Of a DNA stretch of 64,000 nt, positions 32,277-41,474 are shown piece by piece. Each line of letters starts with the position of its first letter. Position 1 is the stretch's first letter. Position numbers and translations under genes: made by a program. The stretch comes from Acidobacteriota bacterium (lineage in GTDB: Bacteria > Acidobacteriota > Terriglobia > Bryobacterales > Bryobacteraceae), in contig JACQZR010000039.1 in the NCBI GenBank assembly GCA_016213775.1, forward strand, positions 1 to 64,000, given 5' to 3'. A model generated the notes under the pieces. That model saw nothing but the letters and a program-made list of their open reading frames with translations. It had not been told where the DNA came from and ran no database searches.

Positions 32277-33937
32277 GTGAGCGGCGGTCGCCTGAGGTGC
32301 CACTCCGTGGCCTGTTGGTAGGCGAGGGCGACACGCAGCGGAGTGCCTTCTTCGGCGAGTCTTCCGGTGAAGATGATGCCTCGTGGCACACCTTCGACAA
32401 AGCCGCAAGGGACCACCACCTGCGGGTGTCCAGTGAGGTTCGTGATCGTCAACAGGCTGCCCCCTCCGTGGGGGGACACAAGCACGTCCCACTTTGAGAA
32501 GAACGCATCCATTTGGCGTTGGAGCAGGGTGCGGGCGCGCTGTGCACGGATGTATTCAACAGCCGGAATGAGGCGCGAGGTGCGGAAGGAATTGGGCCAC
32601 GCTCCGGGGCCTTGATCCTTGAGCTGATCGACGCCGCCGTCCCGGGTGAGGTCGTCGAATGCGGCAGCACCTTCCGCACTCAGGATGAGCATCAGGGGAC
32701 CGGTGTCGACGTTGGGGAGCTCGACCGGAGTGAGTTTCGCGCCGGCTTTACGGAGGTCCGCGATGGCCTGGTCGTACAGCTTCCTTTCCTCTTCGCGGCG
32801 CGTATTGGCAAACTCTTTTTCGACGATGCCGATCCGGAGGCCGGCGAGTTTCTGGCGCGGGTTCCAACCGAAGGGGGCGTTGAGAACCGTGGCGTCTTTG
32901 CCGTCCGGTCCGTGGATGGCTTTCAATACAACCGCACAATCTTCCACGCCGCGGCAGATGGGACCCACTTTGTCCATGGTCCAACTGAGGGCCATTGCTC
33001 CAAAACGGCTGACGCGTCCATAGGTGGGGCGGAGGCCAACGGCTCCGCAGCGCGTTGCGGGCGAGATGATGGAGCCGAGAGTTTCCGTGCCGATGGAGAA
33101 GCCTACGCATCCGGCGGCGGTGGCGGAAGCGGAGCCGGCCGAGGAACCGCTCGAGGTCATCTCGGGATTCCAGGGTGTCTTGGTCATGCCGCCGAACCAG
33201 AGTCCGCCCATCGCGAGCGCACCCATGGAGAGCTTGGCGAGAAGAACTGCGCCGGCGGATTCCAGCCGTTGCACGACGGTGGCGTCGAAGTCGAAGACCT
33301 GTTGTTGAAACGGCTCCGCTCCCCAGGTGGTGGGGATGCCTTTGGTGGCGAACAGATCCTTGATGCCATAAGGCACGCCATGGAGCGGACCGCGATACTT
33401 GCCGCGGCGGAGTTCGGTGTCTGCGCGCTTGGCCTGCTCGAGGGCGAGATCCTCAGTGAGAGCGATGACAAAATTCAATTTCGGGCTGAATTGTTTTAAA
33501 CGCTCCAGGTACATTTTGGTGAGGTCGATGGACCTGACGCGTTTGGCGCGGAGGAGCGGGGCGAGGTCAGTGACTCGCCAGAAGGCGAGGTCTTCGATGT
33601 TCTTCCAGTCCTTGCGGGCCTTGAGCCGGGAGGGTTGGAATTTCGCGGTTTTAGGCCAGGAATGGCCGGGGAGCAATGGCGAGAAGGTGACGGCGGGTTC
33701 GGTGTCGAGAGGGATTGGGTATTTACGCAGACCGTCGATCGAGTTGGAACGGTTGATGCGGGGGAGCATCAGGGCCAACTGATCGTCGGTGAATTCGAGC
33801 TTCATCACCTTGAGGGCCGCGATGAGCATCTCTTTGGTGATGGCGCCGGAGGGTGGCGGCGTTTCCTGTTGCTGTGCTTCTGTTGCCGGCGCGGCGGCGA
33901 GCACCGCCAGGAGTTGAAACCATTCGCGGCGTTGCAT
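32273..33937 (-). CDS. Exported amidase-signature family enzyme
   Basis: 554 residues from MQRREWFQLLAVLAAAP (ATG 33937, just after the upstream TAG); an ATG at 33952 would overlap the upstream gene. A Tat- or Sec-like leader comes first, then an N-terminal helical segment, then the amidase-signature domain from about residue 110. The Ser-cisSer-Lys triad is visible: Lys in PYGIKDLFATKG, the glycine/serine stretch TSSGSSAGSASA, and Ser in GSIISPATRCGAVGL. Such enzymes hydrolyse amides or small peptides; a GatA role is unlikely because of the leader and the absence of gatB/gatC. It is the last gene of the ligase-peptidase operon. Confidence 0.85.
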   Translation of the reverse strand: MQRREWFQLLAVLAAAPATEAQQQETPPPSGAITKEMLIAALKVMKLEFTDDQLALMLPRINRSNSIDGLRKYPIPLDTEPAVTFSPLLPGHSWPKTAKFQPSRLKARKDWKNIEDLAFWRVTDLAPLLRAKRVRSIDLTKMYLERLKQFSPKLNFVIALTEDLALEQAKRADTELRRGKYRGPLHGVPYGIKDLFATKGIPTTWGAEPFQQQVFDFDATVVQRLESAGAVLLAKLSMGALAMGGLWFGGMTKTPWNPEMTSSGSSAGSASATAAGCVGFSIGTETLGSIISPATRCGAVGLRPTYGRVSRFGAMALSWTMDKVGPICRGVEDCAVVLKAIHGPDGKDATVLNAPFGWNPRQKLAGLRIGIVEKEFANTRREEERKLYDQAIADLRKAGAKLTPVELPNVDTGPLMLILSAEGAAAFDDLTRDGGVDQLKDQGPGAWPNSFRTSRLIPAVEYIRAQRARTLLQRQMDAFFSKWDVLVSPHGGGSLLTITNLTGHPQVVVPCGFVEGVPRGIIFTGRLAEEGTPLRVALAYQQATEWHLRRPPLT

Positions 33938-33938
33938 A

Positions 33939-35135
33939 CTAGGCTGCCCCATCGAGCGGATAGAGTCCGGCAGATCCGCCTACCCATTCCATGTTCTTGT
34001 TGTGATCGACGCCCATCATCTTTCCTCTCCCCATTCGGATGATCGTCAACACCGGGATCATCTTATCGAGCCAGATGTACATTACACGGACCTCGGCCTT
34101 GGTAGCGCCGTGCGGGGTCTCGACGACGGGCTCGAAATCCATTCGCTGTTGGAGAATGTAGTCGCGCCGTCGCTCATGCGTGATGGCGTCGACCTGTTGT
34201 CGCGTGGGGCCGACGATCACGCCAAGGCCGGCGAAGCTGAACAGTGGTTTCAGTACGTAATTCTCCAGGTCCGCGGGCAGTTCCGGCACGTCGCTAAGGA
34301 ACATGGTTTGCGGCACGGTGTAGTGCCGGAGGTAAGGAATCGAAAACTTGCTGAGGCGGAAGAACCAGTTGGGATGGCCGGCCCATTCGACGTTCAGGTC
34401 GTCGCAGAAGCGGAACGGTGTTTCGATGTTCAGGCGAGCAAGCTCGTCGGCGATCACGCGGTTGTAGATGCGAAGGATGGGGATGTGGCGGCCTTCGTGT
34501 TCGTAGAAGAGGCGGTTGCCTTGTTTGCGAACCTTGGTGACGCAGATGTAGGGGATGCCGATGAACCGTTGGGTTGCCTTGAAGTCGGGCAGGGTCTTCT
34601 GATTCTCGGGATCGATTTCGAGGAGGACGACGTTTTCGGGATCGTGGCCGTTGAGAATCGCTCGCGAGAGCAGTTGGTGGTAGGACGATTCGGTGTGGCC
34701 GCCGAGGTAATGTCCAACGCCCTCCAATTTGTAGGTGTCGATGTATTGCTGGGAGAGGATGCGCTGCGACGCGTAGAGGGAAGGGAAGCCCTGAATCTCC
34801 ACGAGGCGCGGTTCCAGGCGGCCCGTCTCCGTGCAGACCAGGCCGAAATCCGCGCACACGAACATCGGGTGCGGCGCCTCGTAGGGCGTGTCATATTCGG
34901 GCGGGATGATGGCGCGCGAATCGGCGAGGTATTGCGGGTTGGCCAGCAACTCGGTGACGAGAGCTTCCCCCGCTTCCGACATTTCGTGCAGGATTCGTTT
35001 CGGGAAGAAACAGGGCGTTTCGGCCTGCCGGTACTTCACATGGCAGCCTGCCTTGCGATCCACCTCAGCAAGCAGTGACTGGTAGAGCGCAGGCGTGAAG
35101 CTGCGATTGAACCTTTCGCGTAGCGAAGCGATCAT
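33939..35135 (-). CDS. ATP-grasp-type ligase, unassigned family
   Basis: 398 residues, two bases after the M29 gene stop. I do not recognise a named family. Features fit an ATP-grasp fold: LVEIQGFPSLYASQ, NYVLKPLFSFAGLGVIVGPT (lysine and glycine-rich ATP loop), DYILQQRMDFEP (ATP-binding strand) and ATKAEVRVMYIWL near the end. It probably forms an amide bond between a carboxylate and an amine using ATP. The flanking GCS2-type ligase and aminopeptidase suggest synthesis and turnover of a peptide-like compound. The substrate cannot be read from sequence. Confidence 0.7.
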   Translation of the reverse strand: MIASLRERFNRSFTPALYQSLLAEVDRKAGCHVKYRQAETPCFFPKRILHEMSEAGEALVTELLANPQYLADSRAIIPPEYDTPYEAPHPMFVCADFGLVCTETGRLEPRLVEIQGFPSLYASQRILSQQYIDTYKLEGVGHYLGGHTESSYHQLLSRAILNGHDPENVVLLEIDPENQKTLPDFKATQRFIGIPYICVTKVRKQGNRLFYEHEGRHIPILRIYNRVIADELARLNIETPFRFCDDLNVEWAGHPNWFFRLSKFSIPYLRHYTVPQTMFLSDVPELPADLENYVLKPLFSFAGLGVIVGPTRQQVDAITHERRRDYILQQRMDFEPVVETPHGATKAEVRVMYIWLDKMIPVLTIIRMGRGKMMGVDHNKNMEWVGGSAGLYPLDGAA

Positions 35136-35137
35136 GA

Positions 35138-36160
35138 CTAATTCAGTGTAAACTTGCCGTTCTTCATGATCTGGCGGTCGTCGGCCCAGATGTCGAAGTT
35201 ACGTCCGACGACATCAATGTGCGTGGAGGAGTGCCACTTGGCTCCGGTGTGTTCGCCGTAAGGATTGCCAAAGGCGATGTGGACACCGGGGATCTTCTCG
35301 TCCTGGAGAATATTGCCGATCACGTCGCGGAGGGCGATGTTGGTGCCGATCGCAAATTCGCCGACACGGTCACTGTTCTCGTCGGTGTGGGTGTACTTCC
35401 AGAATGCCTCGCGAAGGTCTTTGTTGCGCGAATGTGCCTCGACGAGCCGGTTTTCCTCAATCTCAATGGTGAGTGGGCAGTCGCGCAGATCGCCGAAGCG
35501 TGCGCAGAGCCAGTCTCCGACGACACCGTCGATGACGAAACGGCCGTTGACCTCTTCCGGCGTGGTGAAGACTTCGCCACCAGGGAGGTTGCCCCACTTG
35601 TTTGGCGTGATGATGCCGCTGGTTTTGAGCCACTGGTATTCGCGGGAGATCTTGGCGGTGATGTCGGTGCCGGCCTTGGTCTGCGCATGAATGTAATTGG
35701 CCTTCATGGCGATTTCGCGAACCTGAATGCTGATGGCATCCACCTCGTTGTAGTCGGCGCGCATGCCGTTGAGCATGATTTCCTTGGAGATGTTGACCAT
35801 GTGCGCATGACGGATCTTGCGGCGGTTGACAACTTCCGTCATCTGCATGCGTGTCTTCAACTCGTTCTTCTGCGCGTGAACGGCGTAGATGGATGCGGTG
35901 CTGGAGTCGAGGTCGGTGAGGATTTCGGCGGGCATTTCCACCAGAGGGCGCGGAGCAAGTCTTTCCAGGAGAAACGATTGGTGGTTGGCGCCAACGGAAT
36001 CGAGTTCGCTGGCTAGTGCAGCCGCGATTTCGCGCGAAGCCTCGTCGGTGATAAGGGTGACCTTCTCGCCGGGTTGGATACGCAGGCAGACACGAACGGC
36101 GTTGCTTGCGCCGGGCGTCAGTTCGGGGTCAAAAGGGGTGTTGCGGAGAATCTCGTTCAT
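35138..36160 (-). CDS. M29-family (thermophilic type) metallo-aminopeptidase
   Basis: 340 residues. N-terminal NAVRVCLRIQPGEKVTLITD is typical of M29 enzymes; the C-terminal half carries the metal-site region HIAFGNPYGEHTG with HSSTHIDVV a few residues on, and the family-like end IMKNGKFTLN. M29 enzymes remove N-terminal amino acids using two metal ions. No signal peptide, so cytosolic. It lies 9 bases after the GCS2-type gene and 2 bases before the ATP-grasp gene, so all are one operon; a role in trimming or recycling the ligase product is inferred. Confidence 0.85.
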   Translation of the reverse strand: MNEILRNTPFDPELTPGASNAVRVCLRIQPGEKVTLITDEASREIAAALASELDSVGANHQSFLLERLAPRPLVEMPAEILTDLDSSTASIYAVHAQKNELKTRMQMTEVVNRRKIRHAHMVNISKEIMLNGMRADYNEVDAISIQVREIAMKANYIHAQTKAGTDITAKISREYQWLKTSGIITPNKWGNLPGGEVFTTPEEVNGRFVIDGVVGDWLCARFGDLRDCPLTIEIEENRLVEAHSRNKDLREAFWKYTHTDENSDRVGEFAIGTNIALRDVIGNILQDEKIPGVHIAFGNPYGEHTGAKWHSSTHIDVVGRNFDIWADDRQIMKNGKFTLN

Positions 36161-36169
36161 GTGGTGATG

Positions 36170-37308
36170 CTAGGAGGCGGCGGTTTGCCGCAATGGCGCC
36201 GGGACAAAGCCGGCTTCGGTTTCCTCAATGATATAGTCGACGACCTGTTTGAGGTCGCCGGTTTCTTTGTAGACACGGAGCTGCCGGTCGGCGCCAGTGC
36301 CCCGGTCCAGAATCGTTCGGATGTAATTGATCTCCTCGCGGCTGCCGAGTTCGTCAACCACGTCGTCGATGAGATCGAGGTACTCGCGAATGAGGTCGCG
36401 TTCCGGGAGTTCGACGCGTTTGCCGAAGTCGATGAGTTTGCCGTCCAGGCCATAGCGCGCGGCACGCCATTTGTTTTCCATGATGAGCATGCGGCGGTAA
36501 GGCGGAAGCCCTGGTTCTGCGCATAGAGCTTGTAGAGCTTGGCGACGGTGGCCTGGATGAGCGCGGTGACGGCGATGGTCTCGTCCAGGCGCATGGGCAG
36601 ATCCATCACGCGGAATTCGAGTGTCGGGAACGAGGGGTGCGGCCGGATGTCCCACCAGATCTTTTTGGCGTTGTCGATGCAGTTGGTCTGAATCAACAGG
36701 TTGATCATGTTCTCGAATTCCGTGTAGCTGCCGAAGTAGTCGGGGATATTGGTGCGCGGGAACTTGTCGAACACTTTGCAGCGGTAGCTTTTGAGGCCTG
36801 TTTCCATGCCCAGCCAGAAGGGTGAATTAGCGGTGAGCGCGAGAATGTGAGGGACAAAGTAGCGCGCCGCATTCATGATGTGAATCGCGGCCTCTTTGTC
36901 TTCCACTCCGACGTGGACGTGAAGGCCGAAGATGAGGTTGGCGCGGGCCACTTGCTGCATGTCCTCAACGATGGTCATGTAGCGCTCGTCGGGGTAGATT
37001 TCCTGTTTGCGCCAATCAGCGAAGGGGTGGGTGCTGGCGGCTGCGATGCGGAGGAGTCCATTGGCGCGCGCCAGTTGAATAATGTTGGTGCGTAGTTCGG
37101 TCAGATCGGCGCGAGCTTCCTGGATGTTGCGGCAGATGCCGGTGCCCACTTCGACGACGGATTGGTGGAGCTCTGCTTTCACCCGCTCTTTCAGTACGCG
37201 CTTGCCCTCATTGAGGAGTTCCGTTTCGATATGCGACCGCAGGTCGCGCGTAACGGGATCGACAGTTTGGTACTCTTCTTCGATGCCGAGCGTGAAGGTG
37301 GGGCGCAT
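36170..37308 (-). pseudogene. GCS2-type carboxylate-amine ligase (YbdK-like), frameshifted
   Basis: Homology runs from MRPTFTLGIEEEYQTVD through ELHQSVVEVGTGICRNI, RANLIFGLHVHVGVED and [14 protein letters not shown] to LYAQNQGFR. Near 36500 one T is missing and the rest continues in another frame ([20 protein letters not shown], then [14 protein letters not shown]) to the stop at 36170. With one base restored the protein is about 379 residues, the normal length. The EEE and HVH residues expected for ATP and metal binding are intact. Members ligate glutamate to cysteine or form related amides. The downstream operon looks intact, so a sequence error should be considered before calling it dead. 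Confidence 0.8.
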
Positions 37309-37440
37309 AGGAATTGCGGGGACTTGTACCAGGATCGCACAGACTCTGGAGGATTAACACCAACCGTACCGTGTGCTAGTCTTCTGGACGATGTAGTAGT
37401 ACAACTCATCTTGCTTCAGATCATATGTGGGGTAATTACC

Positions 37441-40400
37441 ATGAAGAAGTTACTTCTCGCATTTCTCTGCGCCATCGGACTTCTGCCCGGCCAAACGGTA
37501 TCGAGCTCGCTCCGTGGCGTCATAGTGGATTCCAGCGGCGGCGCTATTCCCAGCGCCGACTGTGTTCTTACCAACCTGGCTAGCGGCGCAGCCCTTGCGA
37601 CGAAAGCCGACACGCAAGGCGCTTGCGTGTTTCCCAACGTGCTTGCGGGCACCTACAAATTGAGTGTCAAGGCCAACGGTTTCCGTGCGCTGGAAGCCAA
37701 GGACATTGTAGTGATGGCCAATCAGACGCGCACTCTGGGTCAACTCCAACTCGAAGTCGGCGGTGTTTCCGAAGCGATCAGCATCAGTGCCGAGGTATCA
37801 CAGATTCAATTGGCATCGGCTGAGAAATCGGGTACGATCGCCGGCAGCCAACTGCAGAACATCGCGGTCAAGGGCCGCGACTTCTTCGCACTCCTCAACA
37901 CGGTGCCCGGAGTGGTGGACAACTTCTCGCAGGCACGCGAGACGAGTTCTCCCGATTCCATCAGGGGCACATTCATCAACGGCCAGCGCGAGAATCAAAA
38001 GAATCTGGCTATAGACGGCATCACGGACCTGGACACGGGGTCGAACTCGACCGTCCATTTCCAGCCGAATATGGATGCGATCTCGGAGATTCGCATTCTG
38101 ACTTCGAACTATCAGGCCGAGTTCGGACGCAATGGAGGTGGCGTCATCACGGTGATTACGAAGAGCGGCGGCAAGGACTTTCACGGGACAGGCTATTACA
38201 ACTACCGCAACGAATGGATGAACGCCAACAGCTTCTTCCGCAACAGGCAAGGCAACCCGAAGCTGCCCTACCGCTACCGCATCAACGGCTTCACCATCGG
38301 TGGTCCAGTCTATATTCCGAAGGTCTTCAACACCGAAAAGAACAAACTGTTCTTCTTCTTCAGCCAGGAATACGTGGGGATGAAGAAAGACTACGGCGAC
38401 CGGTTCACCACGATGCCCACTGCCGCGGAGCGGAACGGCGATTTTTCGAACAGCCGCGACGGGAACGGCAATATGATCCTGGTTCGCGACCCGCTGGCGG
38501 CGGCGAATTTTCCCGGCAACATCATTCCCAAGACCCGGGCCAATTCGATGGGGCTGTCGATGCTGAGTTTCCTGCCCACGCCGAATTGGACAGATCCTGA
38601 TCCGAAGCTGGTGTACGCGCGCAATTACCACACGGCCTACAGCGGCCAATATCCGAAACGCCAGGACATGGTTCGCGTGGATTACAACGTGAGCGATTCT
38701 CTTCAGATGTACTACCGCTACATCAAGGATAAGGACGAGCAGACGGTGCCGTGGGGTCTGTGGGTCAATGGCAGCGTGAATTGGGACGTGACGCCGATTG
38801 TGTTTGGCCAGCCCGGCAAAGGGCACAACTTCCATCTGACGAAGATGTTCGGGCCGTCGCTGATCAACGAATTCATCTTTGGCAAGAGCCGGAATAATCT
38901 GTATTTTTATCCGAAGGAACCGGAGAAGATGTCTCGTGAGAAGGTTGGCAACCCCGGACAGTGGTTCAAGGACAGCGGCACGGGAGTCACCTATCTGGAT
39001 GCGGTGAACTACATGCCGAACATGACCTTCGGCGGAGGGATTTCCAACTCGCCGAATGCCTCGTGGGGGAACATCCCCTACGAGAACTACAACAACATCT
39101 GGAGCTTCGTCGACAACGTGAGCCGCGTTTGGAGCAGTCATACGTTGAAGGCGGGCATCTACATCGAACGTACGCAGAAATACCAGGTGGGCGGCGGGAA
39201 TTATCGCGGTACGTTCAACTTCGACCGCAATGCCAACAACCCGCTGGATGCAAACCACCCGTTCGCCAATGCGCTGCTCGGCAACTTCAACAGCTACAGC
39301 GAAGCCACTGCGCGAAAGAACGGCGACTGGTGGTTCTGGAACTTCGAATGGTTTCTGCAGGACAACTGGAAGATCAGCAGGAAGCTGACTCTGGATGCCG
39401 GCGTGCGGTTCTATCATCTGCCTCCGCAGACCGACAAAAACAAGACGATCGCCAGTTTCGATCCAACGGCCTATCAGCGCTCAGCGGCTCCGGCCTTGTA
39501 CTATCCGATCCGCAATGCGGCCGGGCAGCGCGTTGCAGTCAACCGCCTGACCGGGGCGTTGGCGCCGGCTCCGCTGATCGGTCTGTTCGTGGCCGGAAGC
39601 GGGAACGTGGCCAATGGCGCGTTCATCGGCGGCGAGAACGGCTATCCCGAGGGGCTCTACACCGTCCCCTGGCTGTCGTTCGGACCTCGCATCGGATTTG
39701 CCTACGATGTGTTCGGCAACGGGAAGACCGCGATTCGCGGAGGCTTCGGAATGTTCAAGGATCGCATGCAGGGCAATCCGACGATGAACACCAACGGAAA
39801 CCCGCCGGTGACGTTCAGTCCGACGCTGTCGTTTGATACGTTGTCGACGTATGCGTCGGCGCAGGGCGCGTTCGGCCCCTCCAACGTGAGCACGCTGTTG
39901 GGCGAGCAACAACTGTCCACTACGATGAATTTCAGTTTTGGCATTCAACAGCAGGTCGGGTCATGGGCGATTGATACATCGTATGTCGGCGGGTTGTCGC
40001 GGCACCTGATGGCTCAGAAGAACCTCAACCCGATTCCGATGTATGCACGATTTGTCGACAGGAACCCCCAGAATGCCGATCCGACGAATCCGTCGACGCC
40101 GTTGGCCGACAATTTCCTCCGCCCGTATTTCGGCTGGGGAGACATCAACTTACGTTCCAACGGGTACTCATCGAATTACAACGCGCTTCAGATGTCGGCC
40201 ACAAAACGCTACAGCAGGGGGCTTCAGGTTGGGGCCTCGTACACATTCTCCAAAACGCTTGGAGTTGCCGATGGCGACACGTCCGGACTGAGTCCCTATT
40301 TCAGTGCACGGCAACGCAATTACGGGCCGCTCGGATTCGACCGGCCGCACGTGTTCGTCTTCAACTACATTTACGATCTGCCGAAGGTGGCCGCACGGCT

Positions 40401-40908
40401 CGGCGTCCGTCCGCTGCGCTGGGTGACCGACGATTGGCAGATCTCCGGTATGACCGCCATGCAGAGCGGTTCTCCGTTCACTCCCGGTTTCGGCCTGGTT
40501 CGTTCCGAGGAATGGACCGGGTCCGGGGAAGGTGCACGTGTGAACGTCACCGGTGATCCAGTGCTGCCGAAGGATCAGCGGACCTTCGACCGGTGGTTCA
40601 ACACTGCGGCGATTACGATGCCGGCGAAAGGGACGTTCGGCAATGCGGGCGTGAACATCCTGCGCAATCCCGGAATACACAACTGGGATCTTGCCATCAC
40701 CAAGAAGTTCCCCATTCGTGGGGAAGGCCGCTGGGTGCAGTTCCGGACGGAGATGTTCAATGTCTGGAACCACACACAGTATTCGGGGATGGGAACCGGC
40801 ACGTCCTTTGATAACGCCACAGGGAGGAACACGAGCACGACGTTTGGTGTGATCAGCGGCGCGCGTGACCCGCGGTTGATTCAGATGTCCTTGAAGTTGT
40901 ATTTCTGA
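37441..40908 (+). CDS. Second Oar-like TonB-dependent receptor
   Basis: 1155 residues from ATG at 37441, where a clean signal peptide begins (MKKLLLAFLCAIGLLPGQ). Carboxypeptidase-regulatory domain about 20-105 (LRGVIVDSSGGAIPSADCVL, VKANGFRALEAKDIVV), plug (IAVKGRDFFALLNTVPGV, INGQRENQKNLAIDGITDLD, TSNYQAEFGRNGGGVITVITKSG), then a large barrel with many aromatic strand ends, closing at MSLKLYF. No enzyme gene adjoins it on the same strand, so its ligand is unknown. It differs from the first receptor in the plug, so the two likely import different substrates. Confidence 0.9.
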   Translation: MKKLLLAFLCAIGLLPGQTVSSSLRGVIVDSSGGAIPSADCVLTNLASGAALATKADTQGACVFPNVLAGTYKLSVKANGFRALEAKDIVVMANQTRTLGQLQLEVGGVSEAISISAEVSQIQLASAEKSGTIAGSQLQNIAVKGRDFFALLNTVPGVVDNFSQARETSSPDSIRGTFINGQRENQKNLAIDGITDLDTGSNSTVHFQPNMDAISEIRILTSNYQAEFGRNGGGVITVITKSGGKDFHGTGYYNYRNEWMNANSFFRNRQGNPKLPYRYRINGFTIGGPVYIPKVFNTEKNKLFFFFSQEYVGMKKDYGDRFTTMPTAAERNGDFSNSRDGNGNMILVRDPLAAANFPGNIIPKTRANSMGLSMLSFLPTPNWTDPDPKLVYARNYHTAYSGQYPKRQDMVRVDYNVSDSLQMYYRYIKDKDEQTVPWGLWVNGSVNWDVTPIVFGQPGKGHNFHLTKMFGPSLINEFIFGKSRNNLYFYPKEPEKMSREKVGNPGQWFKDSGTGVTYLDAVNYMPNMTFGGGISNSPNASWGNIPYENYNNIWSFVDNVSRVWSSHTLKAGIYIERTQKYQVGGGNYRGTFNFDRNANNPLDANHPFANALLGNFNSYSEATARKNGDWWFWNFEWFLQDNWKISRKLTLDAGVRFYHLPPQTDKNKTIASFDPTAYQRSAAPALYYPIRNAAGQRVAVNRLTGALAPAPLIGLFVAGSGNVANGAFIGGENGYPEGLYTVPWLSFGPRIGFAYDVFGNGKTAIRGGFGMFKDRMQGNPTMNTNGNPPVTFSPTLSFDTLSTYASAQGAFGPSNVSTLLGEQQLSTTMNFSFGIQQQVGSWAIDTSYVGGLSRHLMAQKNLNPIPMYARFVDRNPQNADPTNPSTPLADNFLRPYFGWGDINLRSNGYSSNYNALQMSATKRYSRGLQVGASYTFSKTLGVADGDTSGLSPYFSARQRNYGPLGFDRPHVFVFNYIYDLPKVAARLGVRPLRWVTDDWQISGMTAMQSGSPFTPGFGLVRSEEWTGSGEGARVNVTGDPVLPKDQRTFDRWFNTAAITMPAKGTFGNAGVNILRNPGIHNWDLAITKKFPIRGEGRWVQFRTEMFNVWNHTQYSGMGTGTSFDNATGRNTSTTFGVISGARDPRLIQMSLKLYF

Positions 40909-40946
40909 TTCGCGGTCAGGCCGGCTTGACCTGGTGGCGGGCCGGC

Positions 40947-41447
40947 CTATTTGATGAAGATGTCGGTGAGTCGGATGAGCACGCCGTGCGCGGGGACGGA
41001 GAACTGCGTCGTGGCGGTGAGGCTTTCGTCGTGATAAATGGCGAAGCGTTTTGCGATGGGATCGACGAGCCAGATGTGGGGGACACCGAGAGACTCGAAA
41101 TCCGCGAACCTGCGCATCAATTCAGCGTGGATATCGTCAGGCGAAAGGACTTCGACCACAATCAGCGGTGGTACTTCGGGTACGTCTTCGAACGGTTCGC
41201 GGTCGAAGGCTGCTATATCCGCGATGCGGAAATGCTCCGGCATTATTCGAATCCGTAACTCCGGCAAGCTGAGCAGCGTCTTAGGTGCCTGTCGGATGAA
41301 CAAGGAGATCAGGGCAAGAGTCGCCTTGCTATGAGGCGTGTTCGGCATGGAGCGAGGCACAACCTCCCCTTCGATAAAGTCCGGCTCAGGACCTTCGTAA
41401 GGCGTGCGGAGGTACTCGTCGGCAGAAATCAGGGTCTTCGTACCCAT
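40947..41447 (-). CDS. Uma2-family (DUF820) putative nuclease
   Basis: 166 residues from MGTKTLISADEYLRT. Uma2/DUF820 proteins have a PD-(D/E)XK-like fold. The expected pattern is present: YEGPEPDFIEGEVV, HSKATLALISLFI, ELRIRIMPEHFRIADIAAFD (acidic residue), PLIVVEVLSPDD (E), FADFESLGVPHIWLVDP (K-equivalent region weak). The biological role is unknown; the family expands strongly in cyanobacteria and some soil bacteria. It converges with the TonB-dependent receptor, 38 bases apart. Confidence 0.88.
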   Translation of the reverse strand: MGTKTLISADEYLRTPYEGPEPDFIEGEVVPRSMPNTPHSKATLALISLFIRQAPKTLLSLPELRIRIMPEHFRIADIAAFDREPFEDVPEVPPLIVVEVLSPDDIHAELMRRFADFESLGVPHIWLVDPIAKRFAIYHDESLTATTQFSVPAHGVLIRLTDIFIK

Positions 41448-41474
41448 ATGCTTTGAGCGTATCACAGCAACGTT

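Noticed and set aside
32273-33937. gatA (glutamyl-tRNA amidotransferase subunit A)
   Set aside because: The amidase triad is present, but there is an export leader and no gatB or gatC nearby.
37798-39417. 539-residue minus-strand frame
   Set aside because: It lies wholly inside the second TonB-dependent receptor and has no recognisable domain.
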